DNA of 64,000 bases from Streptomyces coffeae (GTDB lineage: Bacteria > Actinomycetota > Actinomycetes > Streptomycetales > Streptomycetaceae): positions 1 through 64,000 of the forward strand of contig NZ_JAERRF010000035.1 of NCBI RefSeq assembly GCF_016741875.1. The letters run 5' to 3'. Shown here in pieces: positions 25,182 through 33,487 of this stretch; the first letter of the stretch is position 1; each line of letters opens with the position of its first letter. Below the pieces are notes generated by a model, which did no database searches, had not been told where the DNA came from, and was given only the letters and a program-made list of their open reading frames with translations. A program made the translations under genes and the position numbers.

Positions 25182-25835
25182 ATGCCTGGATCATCAGAGA
25201 CCAGCCCCCGCCCCTCCCCCGTCACCGCGGACGACCTCGGCCTCGCCGTACGGCTCGCCGTGGATGTGCTGCGCACGGCACCCCCGGACGCCTGGGACGG
25301 CAGGGCCGGTGCGCTGGAGTGGGACTGCTGGGAGACGGCAGAGCACCTCAGCGACGACCTCTTCGCGTACGCCGCCCAACTGGGCCCCGCCACGCCGCCG
25401 TTGGACGGCGAGGTGCCCTTCGTATGGGAGAGCCGCCGCCCCGGTGGCCCGGCGAACGCCATCCACGCCGACCGCACGGCGGGGCCCGTCGGGCTGCTGC
25501 GCGTACTCGAGGCGAGCGGCGCACTGCTGGTGGCCATGGTGCGTACGGCGTCCCCGCACACCCGCGCCTACCACGTCTTCGGCACCGCGGACCCCGAAGG
25601 CTTCGCCGCGATGGGCATCGTGGAAACCCTGGTGCACACCCATGACATGGCCGAGGGGCTCGGGCTCGGCTGGGAGCCGCCCGCCGGACTGTGCACACGG
25701 GTGCTCGCCCGGCTGTTCCCCGACGTCCCGGCCACCATCGCCGAACCGTGGCCCACGCTGCTGTGGGCCACCGGCCGTATCGACCTGCCCGGACACCCCC
25801 GGCGCACCACCTGGCGCTGGGACGGCACACCGTGA
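25182..25835 (+). CDS. mycothiol-dependent maleylpyruvate isomerase / DinB-like protein
   Basis: A 217-residue helical protein of the MDMPI_N/DinB-like metal-binding type. The first helix bundle contains WETAEHLSDDLFAYAAQLG, and the later HTHDMAEGLGLGWEPP gives the second and third histidine ligands expected in the family (about residues 50, 151 and 153). A short C-terminal extension follows. Actinobacterial members bind a divalent metal and use mycothiol as cofactor, or have unknown thiol-transferase roles. ATG 25182 was chosen because homology begins shortly after. It stands alone after the hairpin at 25084-25121 and before the decayed two-component genes. Confidence 0.75.
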   Translation: MPGSSETSPRPSPVTADDLGLAVRLAVDVLRTAPPDAWDGRAGALEWDCWETAEHLSDDLFAYAAQLGPATPPLDGEVPFVWESRRPGGPANAIHADRTAGPVGLLRVLEASGALLVAMVRTASPHTRAYHVFGTADPEGFAAMGIVETLVHTHDMAEGLGLGWEPPAGLCTRVLARLFPDVPATIAEPWPTLLWATGRIDLPGHPRRTTWRWDGTP

Positions 25836-26242
25836 TGGACCCGCACGGACGCCTACGGCGGTGATGGGAGGCCGGTCGTCGCACTGGGGACGGCCAACCC
25901 CCTGGCGGTGGACCTCGGCATCGCGCTCCTGGTCCAGGCGGCGATGACGATGCCGTTCGTCGTGCCCCGCGGGCCCGAGCTGGAGCCCGCGACCGGTGGC
26001 TGTGCGTACGGCGCCGGAGCGGGCGGAGGCCGCCTTCGACGCGATCTCCGAAACGGGCCGGGGCGCCATGGCGGAGCTGCGCCTGGGGCGACTCCCTGCT
26101 CGCGCCGTCCGTGGCCCGGCGCCTGGTGGAGCAGTACACCCGGTCGGCCGCCCGGCCGCGGCGGCCCGACCCCTGGCTGGAGGTGCTGACCGCGAGCCCG
26201 CCGACGACGCTGGTGCCGCCGCCGGCCTTCGGCAAGCCGTAG
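25836..26242 (+). pseudogene. remnant of a NarL-type two-component system
   Basis: Three fragments in three frames can be recognised in the order expected for a histidine kinase followed by its response regulator. Around 25896-25970 (frame of 25908) lies a sensor membrane segment, AVDLGIALLVQAAMTMPFV. Around 25990-26085 (frame of 25996) lies a HisKA_3-like stretch, APERAEAAFDAISETGRGAM. From 26087 to TAG at 26242 (third frame) lies a LuxR-type regulator linker, GDSLLAPSVARRLVEQYTR. The phosphorylated histidine, ATPase, receiver aspartate and DNA-binding helices are gone. It is a compressed pseudogene in which most of both genes has been deleted. Confidence 0.7.
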
Positions 26243-26462
26243 GGCACCCTCCGCCTTGTGAGCGAAGCATCACATTGGGCGGGATGGCCATGAAGCCAAG
26301 ATCCCATTTGAGCCACCGGCGGAGTGGGGGTGACAGCGGGGTGGCTGTGGGCTTCATCATGGGCGCGAACGGCTCGCTCCCGTCCGGATCGTGGACCTGA
26401 TGTGCGACGATCTCCGATGGGTGGTCACACCTCATGGCCACGGAGCGATACGGGGGAAAGAC

Positions 26463-26810
26463 ATGTCGTTGCGCGATTTGGTGCGCGATGAGGCAATTGC
26501 CTCGATGTCTCGTTCGGACCGGTTGACAGCGCTGCGGTCGGTGCGTCTGTACTTCCAACGGCCGGATGAACCGGGCTTCTTGGTCTCCGAGACGGAAGAG
26601 GGCCCGGTCGTCCCGGTCTTCACCTCCCTGGAACGGCTCGCGCTGTTCGCGGGCGTCTGCCCATGGGCCTCCACGACGCTCGAGGACGTGGTGGAGCTGC
26701 TGCCCGAGGGCGTACGCGCGCTGGTCGACCCGCTGGGCCCGCGGACCGTTGTGCTGGACGCGCGGTCATTGGAGGACACCGACGAGCAGGGGCCGGAGGA
26801 CGCCACGTGA
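26463..26810 (+). CDS. SseB-like protein
   Basis: A 115-residue protein of the SseB N-terminal-domain type, as shown by GFLVSETEEGPVVPVFTSLERLALFAG and VVELLPEGVRALVDP. In Streptomyces, small SseB-like genes often come first in operons that encode WXG100-like proteins and RHS or other polymorphic toxins. ATG 26463 follows GGGGGAAAG. Its stop overlaps the GTG of the next gene as GTGA, so the two are coupled. It is short but has the codon usage and conserved layout of a real gene. Confidence 0.75.
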   Translation: MSLRDLVRDEAIASMSRSDRLTALRSVRLYFQRPDEPGFLVSETEEGPVVPVFTSLERLALFAGVCPWASTTLEDVVELLPEGVRALVDPLGPRTVVLDARSLEDTDEQGPEDAT

Positions 26811-27388
26811 GCGGGAGCCACGACAAGGGCGGTTCGGCCGGGAACGGCCCAAAGCCCGGTGACGGCTACCGGGTGGAGATCACGTCGGTGCAGAAGGTGC
26901 TGATTCCGCTGGAGGAGTCGGTCGTCGCCGCGGGGAAGATCAAGAAAGACTGGAAATCCCTGGCGGACAACATCCAGAACGCCGCCGCATTCGACATCTA
27001 CTCCTCCTCGGAGAAGATGCTCTCCTCCTGGGGCTTCGGTATGGGCCGGGTCGCCGACCAGGCCAAGGTCGTGGTGGAAACACTGCGGCAGGTGATCGCT
27101 GCCTATATGCTCGCTGACCTGCTGCGCATCAAGGACTTCGCGCCGACCGAGCACAACATCGCCAAGCTGCCCTTCGGCGAGCACGGGATGAAGGCATGGA
27201 AGGACGGCTACCGCCCCACGTTCGACCCGCCACCGGAGATCTACCAGGAGCCGTGGCTGGACGACAACGGCGGTGGCAGTGGGAGTGGCGGCAGTAGCGG
27301 TAGTTATCAGGACGTACCGACCAGGCCGCGGCTTCGATACGACGGCGGCTGGGAAGTCGACGGCGGAGGAAAGGGAACCATCGCGTAA
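26807..27388 (+). CDS. WXG100/ESX-like helical protein of a toxin operon
   Basis: A 193-residue protein with an N-terminal Gly-rich 20 residues, then a helical region (about 30-110) with the pattern of WXG100 proteins: KIKKDWKSLADNIQNAAAFD, LSSWGFGMGRVADQ. A Gly/Ser-rich C-terminal linker leads to YQDVPTRPRLRYDGGWEV. It is made from GTG 26807, coupled to the SseB-like gene. The last 30 codons are repeated at 42095-42179, just before the RHS toxin gene, which shows that this type of gene normally lies directly upstream of an RHS gene. Here no toxin follows; a PLP enzyme does. It may act as an adaptor or secretion partner. Confidence 0.75.
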   Translation: MSGSHDKGGSAGNGPKPGDGYRVEITSVQKVLIPLEESVVAAGKIKKDWKSLADNIQNAAAFDIYSSSEKMLSSWGFGMGRVADQAKVVVETLRQVIAAYMLADLLRIKDFAPTEHNIAKLPFGEHGMKAWKDGYRPTFDPPPEIYQEPWLDDNGGGSGSGGSSGSYQDVPTRPRLRYDGGWEVDGGGKGTIA

Positions 27389-27393
27389 CGCAC
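27298..27393 (+). repeat. direct repeat, copy 1 (WXG-gene 3' end)
   Basis: About 95 bases that match 42095-42188 in the same orientation with few substitutions and a net 2-base length difference. The match starts at CGGTAGT and runs through the WXG stop into the sequence CGCAC. It forms the left border of a 14.8-kb segment and appears to be a broken junction of a toxin operon. Confidence 0.85.
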
Positions 27394-27572
27394 CAGTCCG
27401 CTCGCGCGTCCGGAAGCCCCTTCCTGCGCCCCTCGTTCTCCCCGGAGGCCGAGGGGCGCGCGCACGCCGTCGCGAGCGCCCACAGGGTGTGCCGAGGACG
27501 TTTCCGGGGGACGCTGGCGGTGCCCACCAGCCGCCCCGACCACGAGCGGCCGACCGCCGAAAGGACCGCAGA

Positions 27573-28601
27573 ATGGTGCGCCCCGTCATGCCCCGCCACC
27601 CCGAGCTCCATGACCGGTTTCCCGCACCCGCGGCCACCGTCCCCTACCTGCCGCTCGGCCAAGCCCCCACGCCCGTACGGGATTTGCCAGATCTGGTACC
27701 CGGCCTCTCACTCTGGTGCAAGGACGAGAGCGGCTACGGCCACGGCGGCTGGGGCGGCAACAAAGTGCGCAAACTCGAATGGCTGCTGCCCGAAGCACAA
27801 CGTCGCGGGGCGCGGACCCTCCTCACCGTCGGAGGTCTCGGCACCAACTGGGGCCTGGCCACCGCGCTGTACGCCAGGGAGCAGGGTCTGGCCACCGCCC
27901 TGGCCCTCATCGACCAGCCGGTCGACGACCATGTCCGGGCCCAGCTGGTGCGGTTGCGCCGGTCCGGGGCCACGCTCCACTTCACCCGCACCAAGCTGCG
28001 CACCATGGCCGCCGCCCCCTGGCTCTTCCTGCGCCACACCACCGCGGGACGGCCGCCGCACTACCTCCCCGCGGGCGGCTCCACCCCGGTCGGCACGCTC
28101 GGCTATGTCGAAGCCGCCCTCGAACTCGCGGCGCAGATCGCGGCGGGTTCCCTCCCCGAGCCCTCCCACGTCATCACCGCCGTCGGCAGCGGAGGCACCG
28201 CCGCCGGGCTTGTCCTCGGCCTGCGTCTCGCCGGGCTCCGTACCCGTGTCGTGGGCGTGGTGGTCAATGACACGCTCCGCCTGGACCCACCCACCGTGGC
28301 CGGTCTGGCCCACAGGACCGTACGCCTCCTCCGGTCACGCGGCGCCGACCTCCCGCCGATCCGCATCGGACCGGAGCACCTGACCCTGGTACGCCACTGG
28401 CTCGGCCCCGGCTACGGCCACCCCACACCGGAGGCCCTGCGCGCCCAACACCTCGCCGACGAGGCCACGTCCCTGCGACTGGAACCCGTGTACACGGCGA
28501 AGGCCATGGCCGCGCTGCTCGCCCTCGCGGCCGACGGCCGCCTGGGCACGGGCCCCGCGCTCTTCCTCCACACCCATGGCCCACGCCCCGCCCATCCCTG
28601 A
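27573..28601 (+). CDS. PLP-dependent D-cysteine desulfhydrase / ACC deaminase family protein
   Basis: A 342-residue fold-type II PLP enzyme. GWGGNKVRKLEWLL carries the predicted PLP lysine (Lys64) in the GGNK motif shared by ACC deaminase and D-cysteine desulfhydrase. The phosphate loop is AVGSGGTAAGLVLGLRL (about residue 208). The C-terminal YTAKAM contains the tyrosine near the position of the ACC-deaminase active-site tyrosine. Products in this family are pyruvate or 2-oxobutyrate plus ammonia (and sulfide for D-cysteine). Substrate choice between the two families depends on a few residues I cannot settle by eye. It lies 185 bases after the WXG-like gene and is not obviously co-regulated with it. 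Confidence 0.82.
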   Translation: MVRPVMPRHPELHDRFPAPAATVPYLPLGQAPTPVRDLPDLVPGLSLWCKDESGYGHGGWGGNKVRKLEWLLPEAQRRGARTLLTVGGLGTNWGLATALYAREQGLATALALIDQPVDDHVRAQLVRLRRSGATLHFTRTKLRTMAAAPWLFLRHTTAGRPPHYLPAGGSTPVGTLGYVEAALELAAQIAAGSLPEPSHVITAVGSGGTAAGLVLGLRLAGLRTRVVGVVVNDTLRLDPPTVAGLAHRTVRLLRSRGADLPPIRIGPEHLTLVRHWLGPGYGHPTPEALRAQHLADEATSLRLEPVYTAKAMAALLALAADGRLGTGPALFLHTHGPRPAHP

Positions 28602-28625
28602 GTGATGGCCTCGCCCCACCGTCCG

Positions 28626-29642
28626 TCACCCCATGACAACGGCCTTGACGCTGGTCGAGCCGGCGACCGCGGACAGTGCGTCGCCGAACCGTTCGAGCGG
28701 GAAGCGGTCGGTGATGATGCCGTCGGTGCGGATGCGGCCGGTCCGCAGGAACAGCAGGGCGCGGTCGAAGCGGTGGGTCTGTGCGAAGGAGCCCTTGATG
28801 GTGAGTTCGCGGGAGAAGATCTCGTAGGGAGAGAAGGGCACGGTGTCGTCGGCCCCGGCCATCCCGTAGACCAGCACGGTTCCGCCGGTGCGGGTCATCT
28901 CCGGACACATGGCCAGCACGGCGGGAGCCCCGGTGGCTTCGATGACCGCGTCGAATCCGGAGGGGGCCAGTGCGCGCAGCCGTCGTAGCGACGCCTGTGG
29001 ATCCGAGCGGTCCATCCGCACCGTTTCGTCGGCTCCCAGGTGCCGGGCCACGTCGAGTTTATGGGGGCTGGGCGCGGCGACGGTGACACGGGCCGCGCCG
29101 CCGTGGACGAGGAGTTGGGCGAGCAGCAGACCGGTGGGGCCCGCGCCGAAGAGGAGTACATCGGACCCCGGGCGCAGCGCCAGCACATCGGCCCCGTGTA
29201 TCGCACAGGCCAGGGGCTCGGTGAGGACGGCCGTCATCGGCTCCAGACCGTCGAGGGGGAAGCACTTCTCGGCCCGTGCCACGAGCAAGTCGGCAAAGCC
29301 ACCGGGGCCGTTGACGCCGAGCGAGAAGAAGTGGTCGCAGTACAGGGGCTGGTCGCGTCGGCAGGGCGCGCAGTGGCCGCAGAGCACCGTGTTGTCGACG
29401 GCCACCAGGTCACCGATCGACAGTCCTGCGACGCACTCACCGAGCGACTCCACTTCGGCGACGATCTCGTGTCCGGGGATCAGCGGGAAGCGGGCCATGA
29501 ATCCGCCGGCCAGCAGATGCCGGTCGGTACCGCAGATCCCGGTGGCCACGGTGCGCAGGCGGACCTGCTCCGGGCGCGGCCGCGGATCGTCCACGTCCAT
29601 GACGCGGAAGTGGTGGGGCCGATCGAAGACCACTGCTCGCAT
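28626..29642 (-). CDS. zinc-dependent medium-chain (polyol-type) dehydrogenase
   Basis: A 338-residue MDR family alcohol dehydrogenase. Catalytic zinc ligands are in GICGTDRHL (Cys) and GHEIVAEVESLGE (His, Glu). The structural zinc lobe is CGHCAPCRRDQPLYC with all four cysteines. The coenzyme fold is LFGAGPTGLLLAQLL (about residue 167). It resembles sorbitol/arabitol/threonine dehydrogenases, which oxidise a secondary hydroxyl with NAD(P)+. It diverges from the first sugar-binding-protein gene over a 175-base region that is AT-rich for this genome, so a shared operator is likely. Oxidation of an imported polyol to a ketose would feed the FGGY kinase of the same locus. Confidence 0.88.
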   Translation of the reverse strand: MRAVVFDRPHHFRVMDVDDPRPRPEQVRLRTVATGICGTDRHLLAGGFMARFPLIPGHEIVAEVESLGECVAGLSIGDLVAVDNTVLCGHCAPCRRDQPLYCDHFFSLGVNGPGGFADLLVARAEKCFPLDGLEPMTAVLTEPLACAIHGADVLALRPGSDVLLFGAGPTGLLLAQLLVHGGAARVTVAAPSPHKLDVARHLGADETVRMDRSDPQASLRRLRALAPSGFDAVIEATGAPAVLAMCPEMTRTGGTVLVYGMAGADDTVPFSPYEIFSRELTIKGSFAQTHRFDRALLFLRTGRIRTDGIITDRFPLERFGDALSAVAGSTSVKAVVMG

Positions 29643-29817
29643 GTCTGCGCTCCTGACGGTGGAGGTGGGAAAGGTGTCCTCCGTGGCCGGTGAAACGATA
29701 GGTCAGCCATAAATATCACGCAAGATGCGTTAACAAACTGCTGATCTTCTACTAAGAATGCTGTACACCATCGTTCGCGCCCCACGACTCGACGACTTCA
29801 AGGGACGACGCACTCCC
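29643..29817. promoter_or_regulatory. divergent promoter region of the polyol/sugar locus
   Basis: The stretch from about 29690 to 29760 is AT-rich compared with its surroundings (GCCATAAATATCACGC and GATGCGTTAACAAACTGC). It must contain the promoters for the leftward dehydrogenase and the rightward binding protein. CATAAAT also occurs in the AT-rich stretch at 39302-39308, after the kinase gene. No clear operator palindrome is visible. Confidence 0.5.
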
Positions 29818-31290
29818 ATGCCCTCTCTCCTTCCTCTCAGACCCCCGAGGCCCCGCATCAGCCGCCGCGCCCTCCTGGGTGGCGCCGCCATCGCCGGGGC
29901 GGCGGGTCTGCTCACCGCCTTCGCGGACCACCTGGACGCGGACTCCCTCGCCGACACCGTGCCGTGGCAGTCGTCCGCGGGTACCACCTTGACTTTCCTC
30001 TCCGAGAACACCGCACCGACCGCCGCGATCGCTGCCCACCTCGAGCCGTTCACCGAGCTGACCGGGATAAGGGTCCGCATCGTCACGCTGAAACTGTCGG
30101 CCCTGGCGCGGAGGGTGGCCCGCGACATCGACTCCCGGGAGGGGGCGTACGACGTGGTGTACGCGGACCCCTATCTGGTGCTGGCCCCCTACGCCTCCGC
30201 CTTCACCGATCTGCGGGAGTTCGAGGACGACGGCGCGATGCCGCATCTGGCGGGCGGCTTCCGCGACTTCATCCCCACCCACCTGGACGCGGCCGGACGC
30301 TTCGAGGACGACACCACCGTGCTGGCGCTGCCGTACGACTGCCCGACCATGGTCTGGCAGTACCGCGCCGATCTGTTCACGAAGCACCGGGCGCGGATGG
30401 CCGACGACCTCGGCTTCGATCCCACACCCGCCGAGAACACCACCTGGGAGCAGTACTACGCCATCGCCCGGTGGTTCAACGACCAGACCGACGAGGTGCG
30501 CTACGGCACCGGACACCAGGCCAACCGGCACGACTCCCTGATGTGCGACTTCTCCAATCTGCTCTGGTCCTACGGCGGCGACTACTTCCTCGACGGATCA
30601 CGCGTCGGCCGTCTGGGCACTCAGGACCCCGGCACCTGTCAGCTGCGCTCGGCCGCGGCGGTCGAGGGGGCCGCCTTCTACCAGCGGCTGCTGAAGATCG
30701 CCGACCCCGGCTCCCGCACCTGGGACTGGGACGGGCTCGGCGCCGCCTTCCGCGCCGGACGCATCGCCATGTGCCCCAACTGGCACGAGTACGCGGCGTC
30801 CAACGAAGCCGCCCTCCCCGGGAAGGTCGGCTACGCCCGGCTGCCCAAGGGCCCGGTCCGCTCGGCCGGAATGTACGGCGGCACCGGTATCGCCATCTCG
30901 AACCTCGTTCCGGCCCGGCGCCGCAAGGCCGCCTGGCTGTTCCTGAACTGGGCCACCGCCCCGAGGACCCAGCTGGCCGTCCTCGCGAGCAAAGTGGGCG
31001 GCGGGACTCCCACCCGCGGCTCCGTGTACGCGATGCCACGTGTCACCGCGGCCGAGCGCCGGCCCTCCCCCATGCCCACCATGCTCTCCACACGTGCCGT
31101 ACGGCAGGTGTGGGATCCCCAGAACATCGGGCTCAGGCCGAAGATCCCCCTGTGGGCGGAGTGCGACACGGCCATCTACGACGAGTTGTCCGGGATGCTC
31201 GCCGGGGACACCTCACCCGCCGGGGCGATGCGCGCCGCGGCCGATCGCGTCGACCGCATCACGGCCCGCGGACAGGCGGACCGGCCATGA
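29818..31290 (+). CDS. ABC transporter sugar-binding protein with Tat-type signal
   Basis: A 490-residue extracellular solute-binding protein of family 1. The N-terminus has a twin-arginine-like signal (ISRRALLGGAAIAGAAGLLTAF, Arg16-Arg17) and no lipobox cysteine. The solute-binding fold follows with LTFLSENTAPTAAIAAHLEPF and YDVVYADPYLVLAPYA, and a late GGTGIAISNLVPARRR (about residue 365). ATG 29818 is preferred, with AAGGGA upstream; an in-frame ATG at 29758 has no ribosome binding site. It is one of two binding proteins in the locus, although there is only one permease pair. It is followed by a DeoR gene, not by permeases, which suggests a second substrate or a sensor role. Confidence 0.83.
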   Translation: MPSLLPLRPPRPRISRRALLGGAAIAGAAGLLTAFADHLDADSLADTVPWQSSAGTTLTFLSENTAPTAAIAAHLEPFTELTGIRVRIVTLKLSALARRVARDIDSREGAYDVVYADPYLVLAPYASAFTDLREFEDDGAMPHLAGGFRDFIPTHLDAAGRFEDDTTVLALPYDCPTMVWQYRADLFTKHRARMADDLGFDPTPAENTTWEQYYAIARWFNDQTDEVRYGTGHQANRHDSLMCDFSNLLWSYGGDYFLDGSRVGRLGTQDPGTCQLRSAAAVEGAAFYQRLLKIADPGSRTWDWDGLGAAFRAGRIAMCPNWHEYAASNEAALPGKVGYARLPKGPVRSAGMYGGTGIAISNLVPARRRKAAWLFLNWATAPRTQLAVLASKVGGGTPTRGSVYAMPRVTAAERRPSPMPTMLSTRAVRQVWDPQNIGLRPKIPLWAECDTAIYDELSGMLAGDTSPAGAMRAAADRVDRITARGQADRP

Positions 31291-31521
31291 ACGCCTCCCT
31301 GACCGCGTCCGGTGAGGTGGAGACCGAGGTGGAGGTGGAGGCGCCGGTCACCGCACCGGTACGGTCTGGAGCGACCGGAGGATCGGGAAGAACGGAAGGA
31401 AGCGGAGCGGGACACCGACCGGGACACCGGACGAGGCCGCTCACGTCCGTACGACGATCAAGCCGCTGGTGTGCCCGGGGACGGGCCGAACCGCGCCGGG
31501 CGCGGAGGGGAAGGAGGCCGT

Positions 31522-32325
31522 ATGCCGGCCAAGGCACGGCTGTCGCAGGCCGCCGTCGAGGAGCGGCGGCAGGCTGTCCTGCGCCATGTTGTCGAGCACG
31601 GCGAGATCCGCATCGACGATCTGGCTACGCGCTTCGACGTCAGCCTGATGACGATGCACCGCGATCTCGACGACCTGGCCGCCCGCCATCTGCTGCGCAA
31701 GGAGCGCGGTCGCGCCGTCGCCTTCCCCGCCCTGACCATGGAGACCGCCACCCGGTTCCGGGAGAGCGCGCGGCTGGCGGCGAAGACCGCGCTGTGCGCG
31801 GCGGTGGCCGACCGGATCACCCCGGGGAGCACCCTGCTGCTCGACGACTCCACCACCCTCTACCCGCTGGCCGACGTCCTGGCGTCGGTCGGCCAACTCA
31901 CCGTCGTCACCAACTCGGTGGGCCTCGCCCAGCGGCTGAGCGGCGCGGCGGAGGTGGACATCACGCTGCTGGGCGGGCGCTACAACGGCGAGTTCAACTG
32001 CTGCACCGGCCCGGATGTCGTCAGCGCCCTCTCCCGGATCCGCGCCGATCTCGCTCTGACATCCGCCACCGCGATCCTCGAGGGGCGGCTGTTCCATCCC
32101 TTGCGCGAGTACGCGGAGATCAAGGAGGCCATGCTCGCCTCCGCGAACCAGTCGCTGCTGCTGGCCGACCACTCCAAGTTCGGCAGGACGGCCACGTACG
32201 GGTACGGCACGGCCGCCGTCTACGACGCGGTGGTCACCGACACCGGTACACCGGAGGAGGAGATCGCGGCCATCCGTGGTCTCGGGGTGCGTGTGGAGAG
32301 TGTCGCCCCCGAAGAACCCTCCTGA
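31522..32325 (+). CDS. DeoR-family regulator (paralogue A)
   Basis: A 267-residue DeoR-type regulator. The N-terminal winged helix has IDDLATRFDVSLMTMHRDLD (about residues 26-45). The C-terminal sugar-phosphate sensor fold shows STLLLDDSTTLYPLADVL and LADHSKFGRTATY. ATG 31522 follows GGGGAAGGAGG. It is oriented tail-to-tail with a close paralogue at 32373. By family rule, a phosphorylated sugar or ketose would relieve repression of the transport and catabolic genes. The 5' part of the frame, upstream of 31522, is not coding. Confidence 0.9.
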   Translation: MPAKARLSQAAVEERRQAVLRHVVEHGEIRIDDLATRFDVSLMTMHRDLDDLAARHLLRKERGRAVAFPALTMETATRFRESARLAAKTALCAAVADRITPGSTLLLDDSTTLYPLADVLASVGQLTVVTNSVGLAQRLSGAAEVDITLLGGRYNGEFNCCTGPDVVSALSRIRADLALTSATAILEGRLFHPLREYAEIKEAMLASANQSLLLADHSKFGRTATYGYGTAAVYDAVVTDTGTPEEEIAAIRGLGVRVESVAPEEPS

Positions 32326-32372
32326 CCCGTCCGCGTCTCCTGACCCGACCGCGCTTGCTGCCCCCTCCGCGG

Positions 32373-33173
32373 CTACGGAACGGCCGGGGCCACGGTCTCC
32401 ACCCGGACCCCGTGGCCCCGGATCGCGTCGATCTCGTGCTCCGGTGTGCCCGAGTCGACGATGACCGCCTCGTAGGAGCCGATGTCACCGAAGGCGTAGG
32501 TGGCGGTCTTGCCGAACTTCGTGTGGTCGGCGAGCAGCAGCGAACGCTCGGAGCAGGCGATCATGGCCTCCTTCACATCCGCGTACTCGCGCAGCGGGTG
32601 GAAGAGGCTGCCTTCGAGGATCGCGGTGGCGGACATCAGGCACAGATCGGCGCGGATCCGGGACAGAACGCGGGTGACCTCGGGGCCGGTGCAGGAGTTG
32701 AACTCACTCCGGTAGTGGCCGCCCAGCAAGGTGATGTCCACCCCGGTGGCCGGTGCCAGACGCTGGGCGATGCCGACCGAGTTGGTGACCACCGAGAGCT
32801 GTTCGGACCCGGCCAGGAGGTCGGCCAGCGGATACAGAGTGGTGGAGTCGTCCATGACGAGGGTGTCACCGGGACGGATCCAGCCCGCCGCGGCCTCGCA
32901 CACGGCCTGCTTGGCCGCGAGGTTCTCCGATTCGCGGAAGCGGGTGGCGGTCTCCATGGTCAGGGCGGGGAAGGCGACGGCCCGGCCGCGTTCCTTGCGC
33001 AGCAGATGGCGCGCCGCGAGGTCGTCGAGGTCGCGGTGCATCGTCATCAGACTGACGCCGAAGTGGGCGGCGAGGTCGTCGATGCGGACCTCCTCGTGCT
33101 CGGCGACATGGCGCAGGACGGCCTGACGGCGCTGTTCCACGGTGGCCTGCGACGACCGAACCTTGGCGGGCAC
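32373..33173 (-). CDS. DeoR-family regulator (paralogue B, inverted)
   Basis: A 266-residue DeoR-type regulator that closely matches paralogue A across its whole length. The HTH stretches are almost the same (SLMTMHRDLDDLAARHLLRK in both), as is RERGRAVAFPALTMETATRFRES apart from one residue. The sensor domain has diverged more (CLMSATAILEG versus ALTSATAILEG). GTG 33173 follows GGGAGGACAG. The two genes converge with only 47 bases between stops, so they form an inverted gene duplication of about 800 bp. Near-identical DNA-reading helices suggest that both bind the same operator but respond to different effectors. Confidence 0.9.
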   Translation of the reverse strand: MPAKVRSSQATVEQRRQAVLRHVAEHEEVRIDDLAAHFGVSLMTMHRDLDDLAARHLLRKERGRAVAFPALTMETATRFRESENLAAKQAVCEAAAGWIRPGDTLVMDDSTTLYPLADLLAGSEQLSVVTNSVGIAQRLAPATGVDITLLGGHYRSEFNSCTGPEVTRVLSRIRADLCLMSATAILEGSLFHPLREYADVKEAMIACSERSLLLADHTKFGKTATYAFGDIGSYEAVIVDSGTPEHEIDAIRGHGVRVETVAPAVP

Positions 33174-33487
33174 CTGTCCTCCCTCGCTGGCGGTACCGGC
33201 TCCGGCGGCCGGTTCTCGTGGCGCGATCGCCACGGCGCGACCGCGGTCGGCACACCTCGGTGACCTCGATGTCGAGGTTCCCATATGCCCCTGCTCGCGC
33301 AAGGCGATACGGCCCCCGCGTCACCGGTGGCGGGACTGAAGGCGGTCACCCCGTCACCGGCCGTTGCCGCGCGCGCCCCCGGGGAAGGTGAGAGCATCAC
33401 GATGAAGGCCCGCGATCATGCTCGTGCCGACCGTGGACAACGCCGTGCTGGTCCGGCAGGCACGCCGACGGCGGAGAGGGATCCGGT
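33174..33487. other. divergent intergenic region upstream of the second binding protein
   Basis: These 314 bases separate DeoR paralogue B from the lipoprotein gene at 33488 and should hold both promoters. The main feature is the perfect palindrome at 33263-33278. No gene is supported. Confidence 0.6.
33263..33278. promoter_or_regulatory. perfect palindrome between DeoR-B and the transporter operon
   Basis: ACCTCGA-TG-TCGAGGT is a perfect 7-2-7 inverted repeat in the divergent region. It is a fair candidate for a regulator site controlling the transport operon, perhaps for one of the DeoR proteins. No second copy was noticed in front of the dehydrogenase. Confidence 0.45.

Noticed and set aside
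29964..33263. An open frame of 1099 codons through the sugar locus
   Set aside because: It is antisense or out of frame to the binding protein and both DeoR genes, which have clear families, motifs and ribosome binding sites. Long shadow frames are normal at this GC content.
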